A stretch of DNA of 64,000 bases from Ascaphus truei (lineage: Eukaryota; Chordata; Amphibia; Anura; Ascaphidae), in contig CM071568.1 in the NCBI GenBank assembly GCA_036426205.1, positions 124,168,806 through 124,232,805 of the forward strand, written 5' to 3'. Positions 35,491-47,955 of the stretch are shown piece by piece. The first letter of the stretch is position 1, and each line of letters opens with the position of its first letter. The position numbers and the translations under genes are program-made. Under the pieces are notes generated by a model, which saw only the letters and a list, made by a program, of their open reading frames with translations, did not search any database and was not told the DNA's origin.

Positions 35491-35499
35491 TAGTTAAAA

Positions 35500-36350
35500 A
35501 AGAATCCAACCGGAACACGGCCAATAGATATATATAATAATATATATACGACCCCTCCTCCCCCTCCTGGGAGATGTTCCTGCTACTACAGGTGTTCGTG
35601 GTGCGGTCATACCTGTGAGGATCCAGGGAGCCAAGTGGTCCATGATGGTGTGGGGAAACAGGACAGGCTCTTGGTGATACTTATGTTCAGCTCAGGGTGT
35701 CAGCGCCCTCTCAGCGCCCCGTCAGTGGCTCCAGGATTCCAGAGACAGTCCCCACTAAAGCAGACTTCTTTCACTCCCCTGCCCAATAGACTGAGAACTC
35801 TGGCAGGAGTGTGTAAAACAAAGGGCTTCATTCACAGTCACTGCTGGTTGTACACACAGCGGATGCATGGGTCACAGAGGATTCCAGGCCTCTGGATGGT
35901 GTTTGGCTCTCTGCTATTCTTGAGGCCTCTGATCTTTCAGGCTCAGCCAGCCCAGGAAGACAGACAGGCCTCGCTCCCTCCCAGCTGGGAGGTTTGACTC
36001 CACACGTCTCACTCCTGGGAGGTGGACCTGGACTCCCTACAATTTGTCACTTCCTATCTGATCACCAGAAGGGGAGGGCACAAGGCCTGTACCACTATTG
36101 GCTGTACACAGACCCTTGTGGCTCCACCTCCCCGGTCACTCAGAGAGCCAGCATGAGGGGGGGGGGGGGGGGGGGCAATCCCAGAGGATTGCATGCCACA
36201 GCCTGTAGCTATCAGGGCTTACATGACAGGAGCCATGTTACACATGTGTATGTGTGTGGGTATATATATAGATATATATATATATAGTATTATAATATAT
36301 ATATATATATAGATATATAGTATAATATCGAGATATATATAAAAAAACAA
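35500..36350. other. GC-rich segment, (G)19 run and (TA)n, no gene
   Basis: A moderately GC-rich stretch with spurious frames holds a run of 19 G (36157-36175) and a TA-rich microsatellite (about 36258-36350). I do not recognise its family. Confidence 0.5.
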
Positions 36351-36568
36351 TTAAGGAGTACCAGTCAGTGTGTGGTAAACTTTACTGTAAATTCAAAAAA
36401 GTGCAAGAATGCTTTAGCTGTTCATCTGATATAGGGCATTCAGATTAAGTAAGAGGAGTTTCAGTTGTACACTTTGTCTACCTATGTGATTTTAGCACAA
36501 CTCAATGTACATACTGTAATGTTTAGATATTCCTTATCTAAAACTGTTAATGGTTATTTTCCCGTCAG

Positions 36569-36660
36569 CCGGAAACGGACAAAAATAAGAAAGAAAACAA
36601 AATATACAATCCTGGATAATATAGATGAGCAGGAGAGAATGGAATTAAGGCCAAAGTACG
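36569..36660 (+). CDS. KIAA0319: KIAA0319, penultimate coding exon (cytoplasmic tail)
   Basis: A 92-bp exon sits between CCCGTCAG and GTGAGT, splitting codons at both ends. It encodes RKRTKIRKKTKYTILDNIDE and continues to RPKYG. I recognise this as the juxtamembrane cytoplasmic tail of vertebrate KIAA0319, a type I membrane protein with PKD repeats linked to neuronal migration and dyslexia risk. The basic RKRTKIRKK stretch would follow the transmembrane helix. The YTIL sequence fits a YxxPhi endocytic signal known for this protein. Earlier exons (PKD repeats, transmembrane segment) were not recognised further left. Confidence 0.93.
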
Positions 36661-38310
36661 GTGAGTAAAAAAAATAATCTCCCTATTTTGTGGGAATGTT
36701 GAAGGTAAATATTGAACTGCTTGATTTTTTGGCCAAAAAGAAATTTCAACAAAAGAATCAGAAGTTCCTTAGTTACGCTCATCGATTACTTTTGTGTATA
36801 ATACTATAAATAAAATGTTTTGGCCAAAAGACCTTCACTACATACAAAGACAACATGATATGTTTTTCCACAGTCATTTAGATCTTTCTTAGCTATTACT
36901 CTGGACACATAGATATATATATATATAATTTTTTTTTTAAATCTTAAAATTAAATGAGATGCCGTTTTCCACTGTTCGTAGTTCTGGTCACAAAACCTGC
37001 AAGGTTAAACAGCAGAAGGAGTCAAGATACAGGTGTGTAATAGTGATCACAGGCCAGAAGAGCCAACATATCTGTGCAACCAGACGTCACCACTTCAGTG
37101 TATCTTCCTGAACACAACTGGGGCTTTAAGTCAACTTATAATAATACAAAATACTGAATGGCACTCTAACACTCTCCAATTAATCCCAGTAAAAATATTT
37201 TCAATAATATAAATATCTTAGTGTAATAAACCAAATAAAACGGTCTATGGCATATAAGTGCAGTGTGACATATATACCTAAAACACTAAAATAGTGAAAA
37301 GGAGATCAAAAAATATATAGGAGGTAAAAACCTCCACTCAACCCACATATAGACTGTTCCAAAAGTCTTGCAAGATGGTTCTTTCGAAACATAAGGGGAG
37401 TGGTGGTAGATGCCATGTGAAAAAAAGAGAAATTTACCTAGTGCAAAAATGCTAAATATATGTGAAATGTGAGAAAAAAATGCCTCCAAAATTCCTACTC
37501 ACAATGGAGCAATCAATCAAGGCATTATTCCAATCCCAGTGATATCTTGGGCAAGATGTCAGGTTGTTCCAGTGAATCTCAGGGAAAGAGAACAGACAAC
37601 AGTGCAGACATTTGGAGAGAACTTTAAGTGAACCTACATGGTATCAGAAATAAGTTTTTTACCTGCCCTCCTCCCCACCACCACCTCCACGGGAAGAATT
37701 TTAAACAAGTAAACGTCTATAATGTTGAGTATTAAATATGCCTCACTTTGATACTAGCCTCTTCACCCTCTTCAAATAATGTCATGTTTTGGATATATGC
37801 TTTACCCTCCTCTATTCACAGGTGCTATATAGTAGCAAAAACATTTTTGATCTTTTTTGTAGCACCTACTTTTGTGGCACTTTTTCCAAACACTGCATGC
37901 TACACTTTTATGCCTTTATTCCATATATACCAAAGTGGCACTTCGGGCCATTTTCAGCCAAAAATCCCCATTGACTATAATGGGAACTTCTTTCATTTTA
38001 AAACGTCCCGAACAGCCGCTTCAGGGTATATAAACTTTATCCCTTCAGCTCAATGTGTTCTGTGCCCCACCAGCAGCCTTTAAGTAATCCTAAACAAGTC
38101 TCCTGGTTTACAGTCATGTTGTGATAACACCCTGGACCCGGTTGGCAACCCTGTGCTTTTTTCAGGTACGTCAAGCAGTGATCTATACTGTAGGTTAGTC
38201 ACTTGCTCAGGATGAGACAGAATCATTCTCAAGCAGCTCTCCTCCCACCTTTCATTACCACAGAGACCTTCAGGTTCAAAGAGATTTGCTCTTCACCTTT
38301 GTTTTTCCAG

Positions 38311-38489
38311 GTATAAAACACAGAAGTACAGAACACAACTCCAGCCTGATGGTGTCCGAGTCAGAGTTTGACAGTGATCAAGACACCATTTTCAGCCGTG
38401 AGAAGGTGGATAGAGAAAAACCCAAAAACATGGCCAATGGGGCTCTCAAAAATGGTGCTCCCTTTAACTTCAGCTCAAAGTGCAGATAA
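38311..38489 (+). CDS. KIAA0319: KIAA0319, last coding exon
   Basis: The exon begins after TTTTTCCAG and completes the glycine codon left by the previous exon. It then encodes IKHRSTEHNSSLMVSESEFD and a Ser/Asn-rich end, stopping at TAA 38487-38489. The first half closely matches the mammalian protein by memory and the last 20 residues diverge. The 1.65-kb intron before it shows no other feature. The gene is transcribed towards ALDH5A1, which is on the opposite strand about 11 kb away. Confidence 0.95.
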
Positions 38490-39102
38490 ATGTTCAAGGG
38501 TGAAAAAGTATTTGCTCAGACTTGAGGTCAAAAACGTGTACGGTTTCAGCATTAGATGAACAAAATGCCATAACGTTAGCCACAAGTCAGGTGATAATGA
38601 ATTAGCAATTCATTGTATGCATACCAGGTTTTAGAGAAGTGACTAATCACCTATGTATCTATATGGTTTACCATTAATCCTAGTGCAAAAGCAACTTCAA
38701 CTTTCCTGCCCACAAACAAGTTTATTTCCATGATTTAATGACTCCTCAAATACCAGAGGGGACACAAATGACAATTCCGCTCATATAGTCGCCTCTAATC
38801 AATCGTTTCCATGGTGACAATGTAAAAGCTTTAGAAACATGTTTGGGCAGACGCTAATTCCTTGAAGGCATTGCATTGCATTACTGTATGTGGGCGCCTG
38901 TACATTTTCCATGTTACCAGTAAATCAATCTTAAGACTTACTGACAACAATTCTTGTGTATAGAAAAGAAATAGGAGATGAATCAATTTAATAATACAGT
39001 ATTATGAAATGAGGGGAGCTACAGCCCCCCTTAGACAGGATTAGAAATGAGCAAAAGGCCATTTTATGAGCATTTAAAAAAAACATTACTGCAGAGGGCT
39101 GA

Positions 39103-39165
39103 ATATATATATATATATATAGATATATATATATATATATATATATATCTATATATATATATATC
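39103..39165. repeat. (TA)n microsatellite
   Basis: TA repeat broken by ATATAGATAT and ATATCTATAT. Confidence 0.9.
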
Positions 39166-39310
39166 ATAACCTGGTAATACAGAATGGTTTAATGAGATAC
39201 TGCCTTGGTCTGCTTCAGGTTTTGATCAGACTTTGGATGTATATTTCATTCACTGCAGCTGAAGAACTCTATTCTTATTTGTGAGGAGATGTTGATGTCT
39301 ATTGTAATTA

Positions 39311-39316
39311 AATAAA
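39311..39316 (+). terminator. Possible KIAA0319 poly(A) signal
   Basis: AATAAA, about 820 bp downstream of the stop. A second AATAAA lies near 39466. Nothing but position supports either. Confidence 0.25.
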
Positions 39317-39658
39317 CATGGTTGTGCGTACTGTAGATGCTTGTCTGGGAGACAAGCTTTCACATTGAAGCCATATGCAGCAAGACGATGGAGGAGAACG
39401 TTTTGGAGGGTATTATGGGGGACAAACAGTGTAACCTGTTAAACATGCTGCCTTACTTAGTTGGTTAATAAAGGCAGCATTGTTTCATCGGTCAGGCATG
39501 AAAGTTTTCAGGAGTCTTACAAAGCAAGTAATGTATGTTCTGTAATATTTGCTGTTGTAGTGCTCACAACAAACTTTTGTGTTTACATTTGAAAAGCTGT
39601 TAAACAAATATTAAAAATGATAGAGAAGTTGTTACATGACTGAGTGCTTTACATTATT

Positions 39659-39696
39659 GTACTGTATTACTTCCTGGCAAAACATTCTATTAAAAA

Positions 39697-39740
<44 letters not shown>

Positions 39741-39771
39741 TAGAATGTTTTGCCAGGAAGTAATACAGTAC
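39659..39771. repeat. Perfect short palindrome around (TA)n
   Basis: GTACTGTATTACTTCCTGGC and the following AAAACATTCTATTAAAA are mirrored exactly on the right, ending GTAATACAGTAC, with a TA run at the centre. The arms are about 40 bp. This may be the hairpin end of a longer repeat continuing rightward. Confidence 0.8.
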
Positions 39772-40848
39772 ATTGAGAGTTACCTCTCGTTCTGAAATAT
39801 GTCCTGGGAACAGAGTTATAACAATACATGGTTACATTAAATGAATAGGGTTATACAGTCAATTCACAGATATTTCATGGACAGTTAAGAGTTGGAAAAT
39901 TGGGTGCAGGGGATAAAAGGGTTGGAGAGTTTCAAATTGAAATACGGCAATTTAAACACCAACAAACATCAGCATATGCCTCACTAATGCACATATGTGT
40001 ATAAGTGGCACTACAGCTGCTGTTAATGATAGGCACTGTTGGAATGTTTACGCTTTATAGATAGGGAAACAGTACATCTTCATAGATAGGCATAAATAAT
40101 CCTGTTTATTGCAAGCAAGACTTAATAGAAAGCATTTTCAAATTAAAAATGTCAAAATATGTGTTTAATCTTTTTAATAAAAGAGCAAAGCTCCGTTTCG
40201 TGCTTTTGTGTAGTTTGTCCTAATATGTTACACCTACAAATATTTATTTTAGAATACACTTATTTTTTTTTACGAGGCTTATTTGCCCTCTAGCTACGTA
40301 TTAATGGAAAAGTAAATGTTCAAGGGTTAAATGACCTTCGGACACCTATTTAACAGTTGTTGGTCACAGAGGGGGGTCCCTTACATAAAATTCACTAGAA
40401 TTTAGCCGGGCCCAAAAAAGATGTGCCCTGGGCACCAATATGTACCCATTTGAATATGTACATGCAGTAGTTCAAGGGTTAAATGACTGGGCTATCTATT
40501 TCACAGTGTTTTGCCACAGAGGGGTGTCCTTAAATAATACCCATTTGTATTTAACCTTTATACTTTACTGTACTTTTGTGCACCAATAGAAGACGTCTTA
40601 TTCTTATTTGTATCAGTTTATTTCTGAAACAACATTTCTGCGTATCTTGCAAAAGCTTGTTTTTCTAAGTGAAGCAAGAGAGGGGGACTTAAACGTAACG
40701 CCCATGCACACGTTCAAATTAAGATAAATACACAATACATAGTGTAGTTTATCAGCTGGACCCTACAGGAGTCAACATGGCTGAGGAGGCTTCTACCTCT
40801 GCTGCTGATGTTGCTGACCATTCAGCTAGAACGGTGAGAAGTCTTAAA

Positions 40849-40946
40849 TCCACTGAGGAGTTAGATATCCTCATAACAGGGAAGGGGGGGGGGGATCCAC
40901 TGAGGAGTTAGATATCCTCATAACAGGGAAGGGGGGGGGGGAGGGG
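40849..40946. repeat. Tandem 49-bp duplication with G runs
   Basis: Two copies of CCACTGAGGAGTTAGATATC plus a G-rich end. A short frame from ATG 40777 (MAEEASTSAADVADHS) runs into the first copy and stops. I do not recognise it. Confidence 0.8.
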
Positions 40947-41343
40947 TTGATAACGACTCCAAATTGCTTGGGGCACTTCAGAGTTTGTCTGTTGCTGTTT
41001 TTATGTGCCATTAAACTTTGTTGTACCCAGTTCCTTGGAAGTTTGGTCCCACAAATTTTTTCCAAGGCAGCTGCGCCGCCATCCAAGAATCTTCTGCAAA
41101 AACATATTACACTCTTTTGTGTTTTCTTTCTCCTATAACCCGTGAGGATTTTGCACTTCAGATCTGTTCTTGCTATCTCACTCATTAATGTCAATTTGTT
41201 TGTTTGAAATTTGTTTTACAAAAGCCTTGCAACCAGATACAATGTTTACATCCCCAATCTGATTGCTGAATAAATCAGATTTATCCCCAGGAGGCAAGCA
41301 GCGGATAACACACGTAGCATGATAAATCTCTTCCAAATAGTTA

Positions 41344-42116
41344 GGCCCCGCTCACACAGCACGCTACACAACGTATGCGCTTACGTGCTTCACAGACTCC
41401 TGGCGGCCAATGGTAGTGTTCAGTATTGAAACTGCCATTGGCTGCAAAGTGCGGCGTCGACACTGCTGCAGTAGCTGGAGTCTTTTGAAACTGATCTCCG
41501 GCTGCTGCAGCATGACGTCAATTTTAGCAGCCAATCAAAGGTTCATAGTGGAGGGACAAGAGGAGTGCGATGCTGCAGCCGCCCCAGCACCCTGCCTCTC
41601 CGCGCACCTTCTGCCATTACTGCATCTATTCCACAGGACAATATTAGTCAGAGTATGGTATAATGTGCTCAGTCGGACATGTTTCCATGGAATAGGGTAT
41701 GTTGTGTGGCTGCTTTGTACTTGTGATATGCAGAAAAAGTAGTTCATTATTACCTTGCCCTCTGGGTCCACCAGCCGCTTTGGATGTCCTTCATTATACC
41801 CACTTAGTACATATTGAGAAGCCGATGTTGTGCTCTCTCGAACCAGAAAATCTGTCATTAACGAGGAGGCTGTTTGCAACTTTCCGGCTCATTTTCTCAA
41901 GTGATGTAATAAAACACTGCACAAATCCTAATATCGTTTTTATTTTATTTACAACAGCAGCTCGGCTCACACAGTCAGCTGAATGATTCCGCACTTGCTC
42001 CTTCCTGGATGTCGCCTTGTGTCGGATCACTCCGTCTGCTGGGGATGATCACACATCACCCAGCAGACAGAGGCGCACGCACGCTGCGTCGCGAAGTCCC
42101 CAGTGTGAACGCGGCC
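41344..42116. mobile_element. PIF/Harbinger-type MITE, 773 bp
   Basis: TTA occurs on both sides (41341-41343 and 42117-42119). The termini are inverted: GGCCCCGCTCACAC and GTGTGAACGCGGCC. A TWA duplication with GG-starting ends fits PIF/Harbinger. No transposase is seen. Confidence 0.75.
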
Positions 42117-42124
42117 TTAGAAGT

Positions 42125-42640
42125 CAGCTAGTGTGCAATGCTGAGAAGGCTTTTGTCTGGGGGTACTTGTTAGAGGCGTTGGAGGCCTTCAACCTCAGGA
42201 GGGAAACATTTTAGAGCCGTGTCTGCCTTGTATCAACAGCCCTCAAGCAAGAGTAAATGATCAGAATATGTCCTCAGAATCCCTCCCTATCCAAAATGGT
42301 ATGCAACAGGATTGCCCCCTCACCCCTGCTGTTTGTAATAGCCATTGAACCTTTAGCGGCCCATATCAGATTAAACAAAATCATTAAGGGTATTAAAATC
42401 CAGGAGTTTATAAATGTTCACTCTTTGCAGACGACATTCTGAACACAAATACCAACCCATTGACGTCTCTCCCTAACCTCTAATCTCCTGGACTCTTTCA
42501 AGGATTGTCCAGCTTTAAAATCAACAATGATAAATGGGTGGCATTGAACATAAATATACCACCGCACCACTTGTTCCTGAATTTTAACGTCAAATTGGAG
42601 GCTCCACGCTGTTCACTACCTGAGTATTTTTCCAATTTCC
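42125..42640 (+). pseudogene. L1-like LINE reverse transcriptase fragment
   Basis: Translated pieces in several frames match the RT of L1/Tx1-type elements in order: NAEKAF (first catalytic Asp replaced) near 42140, a degenerate QGCPLSPLLF-like motif reading CNRIAPSPLLFVIAIEPLA near 42300, FADDIL near 42430, and DSF...KIN..KWVALNI near 42490. Stops and frameshifts are frequent. It lies just beyond a Harbinger MITE. Confidence 0.75.
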
Positions 42641-42974
42641 CCAGAGACGATATATGCTGTGCACTGCGCTTGATCGCTGTGATGGCCACATCTGCGAGCC
42701 CAGTGTTGAAGCTCCAGAGGCCTCTGCACATGTGCGCCGGCCTGAGTATTCTTCTGCGCATGCGCAAAGGCGGGTAACCTGTCGCATGTGCGCTGATGGC
42801 GAGAGATATCTAGACGTCTACTGTGCATGTGTGCGCCAAAACAACATCTACTGCGCATGTGCATGCAGAGATGGACTGTGGGCATCGAGGCAAGTGCGTG
42901 GCTGACGGCTTCATCTGCCAGCACTGACGTAATTTCCATAACCCAATTCCGTCTCCAGAAACAGCAATTTGGTC

Positions 42975-43000
42975 CCACTAAAGAAGTTTCACTTCAAAAA
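42975..43000 (+). repeat. CCACTAAAGAAGTTTCAC motif, copy 1
   Basis: The same 25-bp run occurs at about 55211-55235. It may be a terminal segment of a shared interspersed repeat. Confidence 0.5.
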
Positions 43001-43812
43001 GAAACCAAATAAACATAAAAAAAAAAACTTTATTACACACAATAAGTTTCAGTTAATATTCATACATACATCTCTAAAGATACAAATATGACTGGACTGT
43101 GATGAATATCAGCACGGGGACATCATTTGCTGTAACCACTTTGCTGGTGGAGCGCCTGAAACACACTGCATAGCAAAGCAGGCTTCTATGGCAGCAAGTG
43201 GGTTCACAGCCAAGCAAATCGTGTCTAATGACAAATCCCAGGCAACATTTGGCACCACGAAGGAGAATAAAATTACCCCTCTAGATAGAGAAATATGAAT
43301 AAAGCATAAATAGATTTTTCATAAAAATGTCCGGATTCACACACACACACCTGTAAAAAACATAATGTCTTTTACAGAGTACCACTGGTTCACTTTACGA
43401 AGTACAATATACTATTTTACAATTGCTTTTTCTGTAGTGATACTTTTGAATTAGCAGAGACAAACATGAGGGCCCCTAACCTTATCAAGTTACAGGTATG
43501 TACTTGAAAACTACATAACACAAATGTCAATTTCCTACAATTTTGTGATTAATAAGGTTTATATAAATCAAGTTTCCCAAGGAGAAATATAGCAACCAAA
43601 ATAATGTAGAACGGTGTGATCCGCTCTGCATATACCACTTCATATTACACCTTAAGGAAACATTTTGTCTGAAGAGTCTTATACAAACATCTTATTTGCA
43701 TGCTATGAGCAGAGATGGTATTTTACTTCACCATTAGCCATGTTGCAGCACAATAACCTGTGCTCCTACACTTTACATTGCTGCTGATACACCCAAACGA
43801 GCATAAGAGTAA

Positions 43813-44081
43813 GGCTGCGCTTATAGTGCTGGCGATTGCAACGTCGTGCAGTGCTGCAGTACATGCAGTCCGTCGCAGGTGCCCATAATGGACACGACGA
43901 CGCTGCAGAGCGACAGAGCAGTCGCAGGAAGTCAAAGTATTTTGATGGCCAATGATGGCGAACCGCTCACGGCCATGCCGCGCCCCCCGGTCAACCCTCT
44001 CGTCTCCTGCACTATAAAGCAGGAATTGCGATTACAACGGCGACATCACGCGGTCGCGTCACCTGCACTATAAGCGCAGCC
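43813..44081. mobile_element. PIF/Harbinger-type MITE, 269 bp
   Basis: The duplication TAA lies at 43810-43812 and 44082-44084. The inverted ends GGCTGCGCTTATAGTGC and GCACTATAAGCGCAGCC are perfect. It is non-coding. Confidence 0.85.
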
Positions 44082-44359
44082 TAAGTATTGCAGTGCCTCA
44101 CATGACACAGAGAAAGCAGGTACAGTAGTAACCTTGCGTAAAGACAGACCATTTGACATTCTATAGTCTTATTAGGTGCAAGAAAGCGCTTGTGCTTTTT
44201 AATCTCGGTGCTCGAGTGTTTACAGCATAGCTGCTCCCCCCTTGTTAAAGGCTGTGGCCCTGCTAGAGGGGCTAGCAACACTGCATTGCTACTGAAGTGG
44301 TCAAACCCCCACTTCTAGATGCTTATCAATTGTGACCATTAAATGCGATCGAGGCGACA

Positions 44360-44472
44360 CTAAGGCCCATATTCACTAATGGGTGCTACACTTCAGCATG
44401 GCCTACCTCCAAATCAATTGAACAGTAAAGACATGCTAAAGAGCAGCACCCTTCAGTGAAGAGGGCCTTAGT
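44360..44472. mobile_element. Small palindromic MITE
   Basis: CTAAGGCCCATATTCACT at the left mirrors AGTGAAGAGGGCCTTAG at the right with mismatches. GGTGCT motifs are mirrored further in. Superfamily not assigned. Confidence 0.55.
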
Positions 44473-44665
44473 GGGTTAAGCTCTAAAGACCGTTAGGAAT
44501 ACATTGGAACTCCCATTGACTTGAATTTATTGGCACCAACGCATTTTAGAGCCCAACCTCTTTAATAATTTTGTAAAAAAACAAAAACGGTCTCACGAGC
44601 CTAATACTTTTCATGGTTGTACGGATTCGCACTATTGACTGGTCTCTGATATAATTTGTCATTTA

Positions 44666-45478
44666 GATGAAGTTCCAGGGGAGCGTCGCCGTATGCACAT
44701 AAAAAGAAAAAAACAGTGGATAGTGTAATATTGCAAAAAACAATTAATAAAGGTGATTTTTACAAGTTCCTACTCACAAAAGTAGCAGGAACACAAGCAT
44801 GTGAGTCAATAGTACTCTGTGATGCAGCCCGTTCCGGAGGTTTGGTATATGGGTCAGCACATCTTGAAAAAACAGAAAGCAACCATAGTGTAGATGGAAA
44901 TAAACTTTATCTACTTAGTAAGACAAATGGAGGCTTACGGCTTTGGGAGGAAAAACAGCATTGGGGATATAGTCTTTGTTACAGCTTTGCTCGTCTCGTC
45001 TGCTGGCGGCGTCCGCGAACGTCACTTCCGGACGTCTTACTAAGTAGATAAAGTTTATTTCCATCTACACTATGGTTGCTTTCTATTTTTTCAAGATGTG
45101 CTGACCCATATACCAAACCTCCGGAACGGGCTGCATCACAGAGTACTATTGACTCACATGCTTGTGTTCCTGCTACTTTTGTGAGTAGGAACTTGTAAAA
45201 ATCACCTTTATTAATTGTTTTTTGCAATATTACACTATCCACTGTTTTTTTCTTTTTATGTGCATACGGCGACGCTCCCCTGGAACTTCATCTACACAAT
45301 TTCTGCAAGACGTCTGGAACAGTCTTTTGCCGGGGTCGAGTGATAAGTTGTTTTTGCCTTAATTTCACTGTTATTTAACATTATTCACTGTTTATTATTT
45401 GATATCACTGCACATTTTTTGCACTAGATTTTTTTCACTGTCTGTGGTGCAGCAGAGCGCCATCTAGTGTTTTTTTAC
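44666..45478 (+). mobile_element. 813-bp palindromic insertion with 15-bp target duplication
   Basis: ATAATTTGTCATTTA occurs perfectly at 44651-44665 and 45479-45493. Two 259-bp inverted arms (44666-44924 and 45034-45292) differ at about one position. They are separated by a 109-bp spacer and followed by a 186-bp unpaired tail ending in GCCATCTAGTGTTTTTTTAC. The near-identical arms indicate a recent origin or a copying step that made both. The two arms give the same 88-residue frame on opposite strands, which is a by-product of the palindrome. Confidence 0.85.
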
Positions 45479-45493
45479 ATAATTTGTCATTTA

Positions 45494-47300
45494 ACAAGAA
45501 ACATAATGGGAGATCCATCACTCTTGGTAATCTATATTCCTTAATACACAAAACATAATTAAGTTAACAAAAATCGCACAATTCTATGATGTTTATTAAA
45601 AAGGTGTTCCATTTTTCTAAGAGAGGAGCAAGAATGAGGTAATAGATTAAAAAGTCTGTGGTGTATACATAAATAAGCAAATGCATAAACGCCCAGACCA
45701 TCAATTTGGCACAATTGTTTTAAAGTTTGATGTGGTTGTCATTAATCTTTTGCTGTGCAAAACCCTTGTATGGCTCTTATAGCTTCAAAGGTACATTTTT
45801 AATGTGTGTGTGTGTATACTTATTCTCAATAACACTCGCGGTGTGAGGAAGGCCTATTGCACACATGGCATAATAAAATGTAGAGAAAAACTACTAGTCA
45901 ATAAAATACTGTAGACAACGATTGGCAGGTTCCAAGAGATGGCATTGTGGTGAAGTTGTGACTGGACCAGGAATGGAAAAATTCAAGTTTAGTTTTGGCA
46001 CTAAAATAACACAAATATTTTTGAGCTAATCTGTCAAAGTGCTGGGTAAATTGGGAAAGCATCCCATGACAATGAAGCTGCAAGACACCAAATACATTTA
46101 TGCCTTCAAACTAGTTACCAGGGCATGGCTAAACAATTAAACACTATGGATATTGTACGCCGATCCGGTATTAATTGCGACTGACTTGAATTTCATTTAA
46201 TGCCGGATTGGGGTGCAATACCTCACATTGGTGCTAAGCGACGATGGGGCCTTAGGGGCATTATTCACCAAGCACCACTTCGTAAATATGGCTCTAAATG
46301 CCTTAAATTTGGATAACGTTTCACATGTACCAAGCTCTGCTATGTCATGAGAAACCTTGAACTGCCCATAAGGTATACACCAATCTCAGGTGGCTTATGG
46401 CACTGTTTACTACATGTGGGACAGTATGTTTACAACTGTTTCCTCATGTAATAAAGTTCATCTAAATATTATAGAACATGTCATGAAGTAACATATGGTT
46501 TTGCAAGTATTTGTAGCATAACTTTTATAATGTTTAACCCCGTTCTTCAATTAATGTGCTTAATTTTGTATTTAATAGATAATGTTTTATACTTTCACAC
46601 TTTTTTTTTGTTTTCCAAATCAACAAAATACCGGGTTTAAAAAAAAAAAAAAAAAATGACATAAAAATAATCCTACAAACAAAAGAAGAGAAAGCGCATT
46701 AGGGAGATCAACAGTAGGCAAACTTTATATAAGAGAGGTCATAAAAGACTTAGAAGTAAAACCATATAATTGTACTCGAGTCATACCGCTCGTCAAAATA
46801 ACGGTCCCCACACAAGACATTCTTACACTAAATAGTATTTTCAATACTTCCAGTAAAGTCCTTCCCTACTCCCAATGTAGTCTCCATAAGAAGGGACTTT
46901 CCTTTTCTCCTACCAATACACTTTATTCATTAAATGTTTATTGAGCTCAAAAATATCTTGGCAACTCACTTCAGATAAGGTTGAGTTTGAAGTGACTTCT
47001 GAGGAGGTCAATGATAGAATGTATTTTTCTTTATCACAATCAAAATCATTGTTCTTTCTGGTGAGGATTGTTTTGTTCAAATGTATTTATTGGATTTGGA
47101 GATTAACAAAACAAGTTCAAACTGTCAGTCACACTTCTTTTTTTTTTTTTTTTTTTTTGTGGAGGTCAACGCTTGCCTACATCACAGTAGTTATCACAGG
47201 AACAAAATGGCTCCGCTCAAAGTTTTTTTCTTTTTAAGAAAGGCTGAAGTTACAAAACATAGGTTTTTTGAGACCAGATATGATCTTTCAATTGTCAATT
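45494..47300. other. AT-rich, poly(A) and poly(T) runs, no gene
   Basis: A run of 19 A near 46638 and a T run near 47140 may be ends of old retroelements. No coding sequence is recognised. Confidence 0.5.
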
Positions 47301-47309
47301 AAGCTTTTA

Positions 47310-47955
47310 AGCAGGAGTAGGGATATTGATTGGGAGATCACGACCTATATTCTTATCGCCAATGATCACAGAATGGATTTTAAAATGAAACAAGATTTGC
47401 AAGGAATGGGAGTGGTACACTTGATCCTATTCATGATCTAAACCATAGTCTGCCAATTACAAGACACTCCCTGGATAAATTCAATGGAGATCCTCATTCT
47501 CTCAGAGTTTGAGTATTAGAGTAGGTTAAGGCCTCGGGCATGGTCAGCGCACCGTGCTGAGGCGCGCTGCTGCTCGGCAGTGAGCCCCTGCAGCCGCAAT
47601 GAGAGCGGCTTTAGCAGGGGCTCGCTTACGCAAGCGTGCGTAAGCGTAAGTCTTAGCAAAATTTTAAATTCAAGCGCTCAAGGGAGCGCAGGGCCAGTCA
47701 CGTGAGCGGTGCGCCCAATGAGGGCGAACCAGCTCTGTGACGCCACCCCCCCCCCCCCCCCCCCCGACACGCGGATCAAGGCCAGGGAAAGCACCAGCTT
47801 TCCCTCAGCCTCCGCGCGCCTCAGCATGGCTGCAGTCCTATGGACGCAGCCTAAGAAACCATCCAGGAGGAGGTGATCGGGTTATTGTTATTGAACAAAG
47901 GGAGCAGTATTCGATAGATTTTCCTAATGAATGCCCCATACTGGACTAAATTAAT
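47310..47955 (+). pseudogene. Penelope GIY-YIG C-terminus remnant, split by a MITE
   Basis: Before the MITE, translated pieces read ...RHSLDKFNGDPHSLRV. After it comes GGDRVIVIEQREQY and a GLN-type end. This is the order of the C-terminal part of Penelope GIY-YIG endonucleases. Stops interrupt both halves. The 3' AT-rich sequence to about 48720 may belong to the same remnant. Confidence 0.65.
47530..47851. mobile_element. PIF/Harbinger-type MITE, 322 bp
   Basis: TAA lies at 47527-47529 and 47852-47854. Imperfect inverted ends start GGCCTCGGGCATGG and GGCTGCGTCCATAGG. A run of 20 C lies inside (47746-47765). It is inserted within a Penelope endonuclease remnant. Confidence 0.7.

Noticed and set aside
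40777..40911. Short frame starting MAEEASTSAADVADHS
   Set aside because: It is under 50 codons, runs into a tandem 49-bp duplication and stops. No match is recognised.
44716..45242. Identical N-terminal protein sequence on both strands
   Set aside because: It follows from the two near-identical inverted arms. No family motif or codon bias supports a gene.
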